Assembly: GCA_034008185.1 (NCBI GenBank)
Contig: CM067081.1
Location: forward strand, 28,642,806-28,706,805
Source: Gorsachius magnificus
Lineage: Eukaryota; Chordata; Aves; Pelecaniformes; Ardeidae
Direction of reading: 5' to 3'
DNA length: 64,000 bases
Of the stretch, positions 1-10,849 are shown in pieces (the first letter of the stretch is position 1; the number at the start of each line of letters is the position of its first letter). The notes below the pieces were generated by a model. It did not search any database. It saw only the letters and a list, made by a program, of their open reading frames with translations, and was not told where the DNA came from. A program made the translations under genes and the position numbers.

Positions 1-680
1 GTACTGATGGGGAGCTGGGCTCATAGGTCTTGGTCTGGTTTGTACTTTTTGTGAGCAAAGGCACTTACCAGCCAAGTGTGGGAGACGAGGTCTACTTCAA
101 CAGCTAGTACAGCAGTGCCGTATGACTGGGAGGACAGGGTGGTGTCTAGCCAAGACCCTAATGCTGATTTTTTTCAAGGGCTGGTGGTGAAGAAGCGAAC
201 TGTATCTGGTGGGGGGGATTTTTCAGTATCCCATGAAAGTGGTAAGGTACATTTCTGTACTCGTCATTACCACAAATAAAGACATGTCTCAGTAACCCTG
301 CTAGATCTCCAACATGGACAGAAAGTTTGGTCCAGAGTTCTGGCAAAACCAGCTACTAGCCACCTCCTCAGAGACTTAACTTTGCAGGCAGAGATACTAA
401 TGAGGACAGCAGCAGTAGCTTATGGTATTTATGCATTCTGAGTCCCAGATATTGAAAATGTGTGAAATAAGAGGTTATTTCTTCACTCTGCCTGTCTTCT
501 ATTTATATGGACCCACAAGTGCATAATTCAATCACAGGGAAGATATGAGCAACTACACTGGGAGAGACTGTCAGGCATCTGCCTCTTCTAACATTTTTTC
601 CTATCCTGAACACATGGGATCTTCTATGGCTCAGAGAATTATATGGGCCTTTGGACTGAAAGGAAGCATTTCTTACTATC

Positions 681-702
681 TTTTTTTTTTTTTTTTTTTT
701 TT
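681..702 (+). repeat. Poly(T) tract, 22 nt
   Basis: An uninterrupted run of 22 T, followed by ACCCCCACAG. Homopolymer slippage will make its length polymorphic and assembly-sensitive. No LINE 3' end or polyadenylation signal lies next to it on the complementary strand, so it is not obviously a retrocopy tail. Confidence 0.9.
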
Positions 703-2539
703 ACCCCCACAGAAATGGGGAAGATTTAAAACTGTCTGGGGAAACAGCTGGCATGAAGATTCCTTCCAGGGAAGATAAAAGAGCCTGGAGCAAATTGCCC
801 ACCAACGACTGAGCAATAGTGAGAAGAGCTTTTTGGCAACCAGCCTTTGCAAAAGGAAATTGAAATGAAAAAGCTTTTCAGCTTATCTCATTTTAAGTAG
901 AACTTGCCTGTACAACTCATGCAGATGAGAACTTCTGCAGTGCTCAGAGAATTGAATCTAATCATTTTTAGTACAATTAGATAAAAGAAGATACTGTACG
1001 TTTTATGATTTCCAAAGTCTTAGTAATTACTGATTGGTAAGACTGAGATTCTTAATTGATAATTACTACCAATTCAGACTGCCCGTCTCTCTCAGGGAGT
1101 AATTGTTGTCCTTTCATATATTTTGCATGATCTTACAGGCACTTCTTCTATGTTTGCCAAGCTCTCTGCAGACCTCATTTCTCTTAGTTCAGTTCAGTTT
1201 TATTCGACCTTCAGTGAGAAAAGAAGTCCCTCTTGCATTTTTCTGTACCCTGTGTCTTTGAAGAACCCACCCCTTGTAGCTACAATTTCTTGTATTCATT
1301 TTCAGCATCATGCCATATTTTTCTTTAAATTTGCCTGAAAATGAATTCTAAGCTTTTTTTGGCAGTAATAACTTTGGAACATTTGAGTAAGAATTGAGTT
1401 TTCTCACCATTTGAACTAAAAATAGCAGAAATACTGCCAGTATTGAAAGAAATATTGAAGAGAGCTGATTTTAGACAAACAAGTGCTATTTTGAGTGTCT
1501 TAATTTGGGAAACAATTGTCCCAGATGTCTAAATATGAGCTGTCATTTGTGAGACCAGTGAAAGCAAATATGGCCTCTCCTTCCCTCACATCATTGTCAT
1601 TTCTGGTGAGAAACTGGGGAGTTTTATACTTGATTGTTGGTCAAAAGGGCATAATCTGCTCTTTATTTCACAGTATGGCCAGATGAATGTGTCTGATAGG
1701 ATCTGCTCCTGAAGATAGCAGCTGCTTCATAAATCAGACAGGTTTGCAGCCTGCATTACAAATTGATCCTTGAGACATAACTTGTTGCAGGAGAAACTGT
1801 TCCAGCTATTATTTTTTGTCCAGTAGTGACAACAATGCTAACACGCCAACTCACTCCCAGTCTGGTTATAGAACTAAAGATGTTTCCACTTACAAAAAGC
1901 TTATGACTAACAGAATGTTACTCTCACACAGTTTTTCCCTGTTTGCTGAGTCTACACAAGCTTAAGCACAGAAGTCATAAAGAAGAAAAAAGACAGCTGT
2001 GGAAATTAAACATCAGACTGCATCAGTGTGGCATTTACTGAGCTCCTGTTGTTAGGGAAGCTACACAGGAATGCAACCTTAAGATGTGGATCCCAGGGTT
2101 TTCTTATTTTTATTTCCTCCCTAAATGTGCACATAGGTACAGGAGACCATTAATTCTTCTAGCAAATCAGCTCCCATATAGTTTTTAACCCTTAGTTCAA
2201 AATATGAAGGGATTTCCTCATCACTGGGAATGAGACTTACAAGTCATAGGCCTTTTGCAATGTCTTTTCGTTTTTTGAACTGTTTTTTCCTAAGGGAGGT
2301 GATAGGCAGTTTCTAAGTGGCCTGCTTTTCAAAGACATCTAAAACTAGGCAAACACCAAGACATATAAAATCACTGTTCATTTTAAGAATGTAAGCTGAA
2401 TTAGAAGCTGCGCTGACAAAGGATTGAAGACTCACAAACTGAGGAATGTATCCCATCCACTACATTCTTATACTAACATAGGAACAATGGGGATTCTCAG
2501 ACAAAGTTCAATAAATCTTTCAGTGTTCACAGACTGTAA

Positions 2540-2558
2540 TTTTTTTTTTTTTTTTTTT
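2540..2558 (+). repeat. Poly(T) tract, 19 nt
   Basis: A run of 19 T in otherwise mixed sequence. No adjacent element is recognised. Confidence 0.9.
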
Positions 2559-4724
2559 GCAAAGATATTTATGCTAGTACTGCACCAGCCATCCTCTCTG
2601 ATTTATAGCAAGGAATGTCTGAAGACATTTGATTATCATTGATTGAGAATGGTAATAGTGAAAGCAGGAGTTTGTTTCTAATGTGGATGGCTTCCAAAAT
2701 TAATCACATTGGGTAGTAAGATCTTGCAAGATCTCTAGTCCTTGCACTAGAATCCATTTCTAAACTCTTGTGTATCATTTTCAGTTGTTAATAAATTGCC
2801 CAGTTTTACCAAACTGAAATGCAGCAAAGTGACCTAAAGCCTAGAGCAGGAAAGAATGGTTGTGACTGTGGAAAAGAAGAGGAAGGCAAAGCAGGCTGAT
2901 CCTCAGGGTTGAGCCTTACATGGCATGTGCACGAGAGGTCCCAGAATGCTGCAAGCATTTTGCTGGAGAGAGAAAGACCTCGCTTGTAGGGAGGTAGCAC
3001 CGTGTAATCATATTGCAAGGGAGCATTGGCAGGAGCTTGGTACGCAGAATGGTTTTGCTGGAACACTGACATTTAGGTCTTTGTGGATTCTTCAGGTGAA
3101 ACAGAATGGGTCTGTCTATGTTTTAGGCAGAACTGAGCAGCTGCCAGCTGGGGAGATTTTGGGATTACCTTTTCAGATCTAGGTAGCCAAGTGCTCTCAA
3201 ATGCTATTTTCTTAAACAGTACTGCTATGGTCCTATGAAGTAGATACCAATCATCTAGGTAACAAAGTAGGTGTCATTACAATATTAAATACAGTAATTA
3301 CATGCTGCTAATTTTAACCAGTAATGAACTTTATCCATTGACAACCTTCAGAGAAACAGTAATACTCTTATTTTAGAGTTTGGGCTTTGAGGCACAGAAT
3401 AAATTCCCTGAAGGAGTAACTGTGCAACAGCCCTTCACAAAACCAGCTCTCTGAGCTGTTCATGCACTTCGGATTCATCTAAGCCCCTCGTATTTGCAGT
3501 GGGCTAAGGCACCAGACTTTGAAAATGTGAAGTAACTTGCCATTCAATGGTATCCTGTTTGTTGGTCTGAGTTATAATTTCACACTAGAAAACTGAGGTA
3601 GCAAAGAAAGTCCAAATTCTGTGTCCTTGCCCCTACAGCGTCCCTCTTCCCTGCTGTGCAAGACTGGCTTTCAAATACGTGTGTCTGCGTTTTCCTGTAT
3701 AAAATATTCAGGCCTTGTGGATCCGGATGTACGATGCATCACATCAAAACATGCCATATTCCTGCCTATAGTGAGCAGATCTTTATTTTATGATTTCTAT
3801 TCAGAGAACAGATCTCAAAGTCAGGATTTTGAAGTGTTTCTATAAACAGAATGGGATTTTCTAACAATGTGAAATGGCTCCAACTCTGTCAGAAGCGGAT
3901 TCATTACAAGGAAGGCTTTTTTTTTTGCACCCGGTTCTCGTGCTATCTCCAATGCTGAAAATTGGCTGTGGTTTTTGGGAATCCATCCCGTATTTACACA
4001 AATATACTTTTTATTGGCAAAAAATGATCATTGCTACTACAACTTCTGCATATCTGAACATCATGACATTTATCCAGCAGAACTTTTTGCACGTGTGCCC
4101 CGGGGGAGAATCCATTTCAGCTCTGCGATTCCCCAGGTCTCCTACAGTCCCTTCAGCCTCATGCCAGATCACTCCCGTACAAATATAGTGCTGCACACAA
4201 GGTGGCTGTGGGGTTTAATCACGAGGGCAGAGTTCGATACTCTTACTAACACAGAAAAAGCTTGGTTGATCCTTGTGCTACTGCTGTTAAATCCTGACTT
4301 TCTGTATGAATGTTTTACTCCTGCTGTTCTCATCTAGAATTCCCTCTCTTCCTCCATTTAATTATGTAAGGTGATGCTGGTTTCTTCTGGAGATATTATA
4401 TGTCATTGTAAAACTTGACAGGGAATGGAGCTTTTACAGTTAATTATTTTTAAAGAGGAAGAACAACTTCAGATACAAAACCCCATCTTTCAGCTGTACG
4501 CAGCTTCAGCTCTCACAGTACATGAGCGCACTCTGTTGAACTGTTCTGGTACTGACTGTGTGCATGAAATGGTCAGATTGTTTAAAAGGATTTGAAACTT
4601 CTGTTCACATGAAAAATCAAACAGTTTCCTTCAGACCAGTCTAGACTAGTCCTCAGATTAAATATATTCCAAGGTATAAGTTTCTGAAATGGAGTTCTTA
4701 AAATGCTAAATGCAGAAATGACAT

Positions 4725-4891
4725 ATCACAGAATCACAGAATCACAGAATGGCAAGGGTTGGAAGGGACCTTGGGAGATCATCCAGTCCAACCCCCCTGC
4801 TAAAGCAGGTTCACCTAGAGCATGTTGCACAGGACATCGTCCAGGCAGGTTTTGAATACCTCCAAAGAAGGAGACTCCACAACCCTCCTGG
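4725..4891 (-). mobile_element. CR1 LINE 3' end fragment, type B
   Basis: On the minus strand this is the 3' terminus of a CR1 non-LTR retrotransposon. The plus strand opens with three ATCACAGA units, the complement of the CR1 terminal octamer repeat ATTCTGTG. It continues with the complement of the GGTTGGACTGGATGATC...GGTCCCTTCCAACCCTTGCC block and the GAACCTGCTTTAGCAGG box that define type B here. The copy stops after about 167 nt, inside the ORF2 C-terminal coding region (the complement of 'GGAGTCTCCTTC'), which is the 5' truncation typical of CR1. It is non-functional. The flank from 4892 is unrelated. Confidence 0.95.
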
Positions 4892-7800
4892 ACATATGGA
4901 TTATTATTTGCAACAAAGGCATATAAAAAAAGGAATATTTTTAGTAGCAGCCAAAAGTCATATTGCTGTGGATGTCTGAAGGAGAATGTCAGGAGAAAGA
5001 ATGAATGGTTTCATTTCAAATTCTCTCTTAGTTTCTATTATAATGCCAAATGGTCTTTGCAATAGATGCTTTAAACTGAGGAAAAAGAAGGCTTGCTATG
5101 ACAAACATTTACTTTTTCCGGAGGGCTGAGAAATGTGATGCTACAGAGGCAGATCACTGATCTAATTCATCCTAGTACCTTCCTTAACTTTCCCTGATAG
5201 AGGGAAGTGGGAACAGGGAATATTCAGAGACAAAAGGCCAGACTATGAAATCCCAGTTCGTCCTGGTGAATTTACAAGTGGTCTCAGTGAGGTCAAGCCC
5301 AGCTTTCAGGTTTCACATGATTCTTTTGAATGCATTTCAAGACTGGTTCTGTGGCACCATTCAGAGAAAGAGTCCCTCGCGGTTAGCATTTAAATAATTG
5401 CAAATACAAATATTTTGCTTAAGCACTTAGAGGGCCTTAGCAGAATGATAGGCAAGTAGCAACACTTAGGATAGTACTCAGTTAGACATTGATACTGCAA
5501 TACAGTGTCTTTCTGAATGTGCTTCACACGCTGTGATTGCAGTGCCTTTGTTGACCACTGTTTACTCGAATCAAGCATAATCCAGTTTGGGAAAGATTTC
5601 CAACTTGCATTTTCCTTAAGCACTTTAGCCTCAGTAATTAATACAATTAGGAACCAGTAATGAGTAGAGACATATATTTTTTCTTTTTTTTTTCTTCTTC
5701 AAATATTTAAATCATGATTATTTAATTAATTTAAGGTCAAATCCAATGTATCTAATTGAATTTGAATACTTTATTGCATATCATATACTATTACAGGACT
5801 GTAACCAATATGACCCAGCACAGCCCTCCTGCAATAGAGCTATGCTCTTTTCTATCTCCACTGAGATAATTCATAAACATTTCTGTATTAGTGGTTAACT
5901 CATATATTTTTGTGAACCTGGGGTGAGAGAATCAAATCCGGTCTGTGTGGGCCAGACAGGACCTGAGTATCACACAGCTACTCCCTGGTTTTATTACAGC
6001 TGGTAAGAATAAATATTTACTGGCAGCTCATTTCAAACTTCATTTATTCTCTCCTGTTTTATTTGAACTCTTAAAAAATATTTTATTTCACAAAGTTGGC
6101 TGATCTACTCCCTATCATAAAGAAAGGACTTCCCCAGCTTCAAGCACCCTGACCTTGTCCAGCCTTCAGATGATAAACAGTTAATGGATTACACTGCGCT
6201 GTCAAAGACAAAGTGAACTGTGAGATTTTGACCTATAATGAGGAATGGCGTGAGACCCAGCATCTCGTGAGTGCATACTTGCTCTAGTCAAGACACTAGG
6301 GAGGAACCAGGCCCCCATCAGGCATCCAAACTTCTTTGTTTTCCAGGAAAGGCAAAAACCTCAACTCAGTCTCCTGAGGGGAAGCACAGAAAACAAACTC
6401 AAAAGGGCAGTTTGGTCTTTTAGTGCCATAGATAGGGAGGTCAACATGCTTCTCAACAGAGGGACATCGCCCTCTTCAACCTGAGGTTTAAGCACAGCTG
6501 CCTTTTTAGAAGATGGCTCGCAGCTTAAAAAAATTGAAAACAGTAAAAAGAGACATAAAAAGGAGATGCAGAACACAGTGCAAAATGTGATGACTGGATA
6601 GACTGGGATGTACTGGAAGAAAGAGAAGAGGAACCAGTGCTCAGTAACTTTTATTTTGGTTTAGTCTAGAGATGCTTATTCCTGTTCTAGCAGATGTTGA
6701 GTGGGATCAATTAGTATGGTCACCACTGCACATTTAAGAGCAAAGTAAATAATTATAGGACTACTTATATGTTTTAAACCAGTACTGAATGTAGTTTAAA
6801 ATTAGCTTATCCTCTGTCGCCTATGAACTCCCAACTGTTTTACAGTCCTCTCCGAGACAGACAGACTAGAGCTGTCTCTGTGAACCGCCTCTTGATAGGG
6901 ACTAGCAATATAATTTCCACAAACAGAGATTTTTACAAGGTGGGAAACTAGTCTTGAATGCGGGTCTCCCTGCTTTTTCTGAGATTGAGACTCTTGTTAC
7001 ACAGAGAGACTGGTAAAGTTTTGCTATAGGCCCACTCCATTTTCAAATGTTTGCAGAGTCTGCCTCCCTGTGATGCTGTGCCTCAGAATCAACAAGACAG
7101 CATACACTGTTGTCGCTTATGTCCCTGTCATGGACACTTCTCTTTTGTTTTCCTTAATCTACAAAACCAGTAATTTTGCCTAAAAACAGAGCTCTAGGAA
7201 AAAACACAGGAAAGGTTTTTCAGATAGCACTCAAAACATATTTCTTTTATAAGTTTGTACAAAACCATATGTATTTAGATGAGGATTTGTGATCTCCAAC
7301 AATTCTGCTTTTATTTTAAAAACCCCACACTTTCTATTCAGTTCAAAGAGAAATTAATTTTCACAGATTTTTACTTGAAATGGGTTAGTGTTTTTCAAAG
7401 TCATAACATACTGCTTAAGAATTTGTATTTTCTTTTTCTTTGGGAAATTAACATTTTCATTCATTTTTAATGTGGATTATATATGCACATTCATAGTGCT
7501 GGTCATGTTCTCTTAAATAAAAGAAGGAAAAGGCGGCTTCACATTTTTCTTCTGAAAGAGAAATTGTTATGGAAATTACTGACTGTGTTAAGCTTGTTAT
7601 CTTAGGAGAGATGTCCAACAGTTCAAACTGTTCCTTAAAAGGAATAGATTCATCTCTCAGTTCACTCAGTAAATGTTTTCGCCACTTCTGTAGGAATCGG
7701 ACCCACTCCTAAGTGGACAATGCAGAAGTCTGAACTGTCATTGTTTTGTGTTTGTTTTAATTTTAAACACTGAATAATCGACCACATTTTAATCTTTATA

Positions 7801-8884
7801 AGACACAAATACATAAAACCAATGTTTGAGACTTCTATCTTTCCTAATTATACACTTGTCTGCCATAGCCTCACAGTATGTCATTTGACTTCCTTTCTGC
7901 AATGATGGTGAATAAATCAGCCAGTTCTGACAGATATCAGTCATTTCAATTTCAATTGACAGTCATGGAATTAAAGTTCTTGTTAAATTCAGGCATTTTT
8001 AAATGATAAGGACTTCTTTATGAGTGCATTTTCTTTTACTAATCATTACAAAGCAATTATGATTATGCATATTTTTTACTTAATACCCACTACCACAGGC
8101 ATTCATGTATGTTATGTACTAAGGAAGAAATTTGATTCATGTACCTTTCTAACCATAGCTGGGTGAGTTCTTACCACTGATAAGACTAGTGACAAGCACA
8201 ATTTTTCATGGGCTTGCAAAAAAAAAAAAAAAAAAATTGCATATGCACCTGAGAGGACGGATTAAAGCTAAATATAGTCTGTCCTGGAAAAATAAAAATC
8301 AGTAACTTTAATTCTTTTCTCAGGGACAGGAAGTATTAATCTGTCAGTAAAAATAAAAAAGCATCTTTGCCTATGCCTGATGTTGATAAATTATCAGCAG
8401 GAATCAGGGACTTTCAAAAGACCAAAGGAACATATATCTACTCATTTTAAAGTCAATTGGGATTTTTAGGCCAAGAGGGGAAATACACCCTACATATGGT
8501 CACTTTTAAACTCATATGGTGGGATTATCAGAAAAGCATGGTGTTTTATTACAATATCAAACCTCAGTGCTCAAATTCTATGACAAAAAAAAGTACATTT
8601 CCTTAACAACCTTCTCCTCTAGTTTTATCCCAGAGTTAAGGCAATTTATGTCAGTTTGTTGTCTATATACAGATACCTTGACTTTGTATTTACTAGTGAA
8701 GTGCATCAAAACTTGTCATGTGTAATTAATAGTATAGGCAAAGTGCAGTTCATAAAAGAATTTAAGGATACTTCTGTCGTGGGTAATCTTCATCAGGATA
8801 TCACCTTTCCCTCATAAGAACATAATGAAATCCCTGAATTCCATTATGTGCTTTAATGGTTGGCTATAAATTCTTCAGCAGGAA
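4892..8884. other. Unique A+T-rich sequence, no recognised gene
   Basis: No interspersed repeat is recognised. A 20-nt poly(A) tract lies at 8218-8237 and a T-rich tract near 5680-5700. On the minus strand, 7580-7687 is open for exactly 36 codons between an acceptor-like CCTACAG and a donor-like TCA|GTAATT. At 6361-6525 an open stretch follows a strong pyrimidine-rich acceptor-like sequence (TTTTCAATTTTTTTAAG). Neither translation matches a family I recognise, so they are treated as candidates in the findings rather than annotated as genes. Confidence 0.45.
8218..8237 (+). repeat. Poly(A) tract, 20 nt
   Basis: An uninterrupted run of 20 A. No AATAAA lies within the preceding 40 nt and no target-site duplication is visible, so a processed-retrocopy origin is not supported. 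Confidence 0.9.
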
Positions 8885-10849
8885 TAGGCAAGGAAGGAGG
8901 AATGGTAGAGAAGCCTTGTATGTTAGGGAGTGTTTTGGTTGTCTAGAGCTTAACGATGGTGATCATAGGGTTGAGTGTTTATAGGTAAGAATGAGGGGGG
9001 AAGGCCAACAAGGCAGATATCATGGTGGGAGTCTGTTATAGACCACCCAACCAGATTGAAGAGGCAGACAAAATATTCTGTAAACATCTGGGAGAAGTGT
9101 CACAATAACTAGCCCTTATTCTCGTGGGGGACATCAACTTACCAGATGTCTCCTGGAAATACAACACAGCAGAGAGGAAACAGTCTGACACAACTTTCTG
9201 ACACAGCTGGTGAGTGAGCCAATTAGGGAAGCACCCACTGGACCTGTTATTTGTGAACAAAGAAGGCCTTGTGGGTCATGCGATGGTTGGAGGCTGTCTT
9301 GGGCATAGTTTCCAAATCCTGGAGAAGTAAGGAGGAGGGCCAGCAGAACTGCTACCTTGGACTTCTGGAGGGCAGACTTTGGCCTGTTTAGGAGCCTGGT
9401 TGACAAAGTCCCTTGGGAGGCAGTCCTGAAGGGCAAAGGCTGGACATTTTTCAAGAAGGAAATCTTAAAGGCACATGAGCAGGCTGTCCCCATGTGGTGA
9501 AAGATGAATCAGAGGGGAAGAAGATCGGCTTGGCTGAACAGAGAGCATTGGCTGGAATTCAGGAAAAAAAAGAGTTTATGACCTTAGGAAGAAGGGGCAG
9601 GAAACTCGAGAGAACTACAGGGATGTTGTGAGATTATACAAGGAGAAAATTAGAAGAGCCAAAGCCCAACTAGAACTCAATCTGGCTACTGCAGTAAAAG
9701 ACAATAAAAATGCTTCTATAAATACATTAGCAACAAAAGGAGAGCTAAGGAGAATCTCTATCCTTTATTGGATGCAGGGGAAAACCTAGTGACAAAGGAT
9801 GAGGAAAAGGTTGAGGTACTTAATGCCTTCTTAGCCTCAGTCTTTAATAGCAAAACCAGTTGTTCTTGGGGTACTCAGCTCCCTGAGATGGAAGAAAAGG
9901 ATGGGGAGCAGAATTAAGCCCCCACAATCCAAGGGGAAATGGTTAGTGACCTGCTACACCACTTAGACACACACAAGTCTACGGGGCCAGATGAGTTTCA
10001 CCCAAGGGTACTAAGGGGGCTGGTAGAAGTGCTCACCAAGCCACTTCCTATCATTTCTCAGCAGTCCTGACTAAACAGGGAGGTCTTTGACTGGAGGCTG
10101 GCAAATGTGAACCCATCTACAAAATGGGTGAGAAGGAGGATCCAGGGAACTACAGGCCTGTCAGTCTGACCTTGGTGCCAGGGGAGGTTATGGAGCAGAT
10201 CAGCTGGACCCAGCAGTGTACCCAGGTGGCCAAGAAGGCCAACAGCATCCTGGCTTGTAACAGGAATAGTGTGACCAGCAGGAGTAGGGAAGTGATTGTG
10301 CCCCTGTACCCCGCACTGGTGAGGCCACACCTCAAATGCTGTGTTCAGTTTTGGGCCCTTCACTACAGGAAAGATGTTGCATTGCTGGAACATGTCCAAA
10401 GAAGGACAATGAAGCTGGTGAAGGGGGTCTGGAGCACAAGTCTTATGAGGAGCAGTTGAGAGAACTGGAGTTGTTTAGCCTGGAGAACAGGAGGCTGAGG
10501 GGAGACCTTATTGCCCTCTACAACTACCTGAAAGGAGGTTGTAGTGAGGTGGTTGTTGGTCTCTTCTCCCAAGTAACAAGTGATAGGACAAGAGGAAATG
10601 GCCTCAAGTTGTGCCAGGGGAGGTTTTGATTAGATATTAGGAAAAATCCTTCACCAAAAGGATTGTCAAGCATTGGAATGGGCTGCCCAGGGACATGGTT
10701 GAGTCCCCATTCCTGGAGGTATTTAAAAGATGGGTAGATGTGGTGCTTAGGGACATGGTTTAGTGGTGGACTTGGCAGGCTTAGGTTAAGGTTTGGACTT
10801 GATGATCCTAAAGGTCTTTTGCAACCTAAATGATTCTATCATTCTATAA
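8885..10849 (+). mobile_element. CR1 LINE, long internally deleted copy, type A
   Basis: The longest CR1 copy in the window, about 1.97 kb. It begins inside ORF2 at the C-terminal half of the apurinic-like endonuclease (around 9025-9250 it encodes 'GVCYRPPNQ'-like and 'LPDVSWKYNTAE'-like stretches in broken frames). It runs through the linker ('RRAKAQLELNLATAVKDN', about 9650-9705) to the start of the reverse transcriptase ([10 protein letters not shown], about 10142-10171). At about 10200 it jumps straight to the ORF2 C-terminal region (AKKANSIL..., [12 protein letters not shown]). It continues to the type A 3' UTR and ends in ATTCTATCATTCTATAA. The RT palm with its catalytic YxDD box is absent. 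Stop codons and frameshifts interrupt every frame. On the family's usual layout this is a dead, 5'-truncated copy. Whether the deletion arose in this copy or was inherited from a deleted source element cannot be told from one locus. Confidence 0.95.
10124..10459 (+). pseudogene. CR1 ORF2 remnant with fused RT N-terminus and C-terminus
   Basis: An open stretch of 111 codons inside the long CR1 copy. Its first 20 or so codons match the start of the CR1 reverse transcriptase ([11 protein letters not shown]). The following codons match the ORF2 C-terminal domain ([36 protein letters not shown]). The sequence that normally separates them, including the RT catalytic core, is missing without a frameshift at the junction near 10200. 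The frame then runs off; the remaining C-terminal codons continue in another frame (10336-10629). It is not expected to encode a functional protein. Confidence 0.85.

Larger units (their letters stand above)
1..4724. other. Unique A+T-rich sequence, no recognised gene
   Basis: I recognise no gene or interspersed repeat here. The longest open frames (up to about 120 codons near 3975-4337 +) have no recognisable motifs, and ORFs of that size are expected by chance at this length. There are two long T tracts (681-702 and 2540-2558) and a T-rich stretch near 3920. The first T tract runs into ACCCCCACAG and so resembles a splice acceptor, but no downstream coding exon is apparent. On the minus strand a strong donor-like sequence (CTG|GTAAGT, 67-69) closes a 19-codon open stretch that starts after a CCCAG acceptor-like site (69-125). 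This could be an exon or chance. Confidence 0.5.

Noticed and set aside
681..711. Poly(T) followed by ACCCCCACAG as a splice acceptor
   Set aside because: The signal is good, but the downstream plus-strand sequence offers no convincing coding exon or donor.
9036..9493. Minus-strand open frames of 74 and 119 codons
   Set aside because: They are antisense to the CR1 endonuclease region of the 8885-10849 copy.
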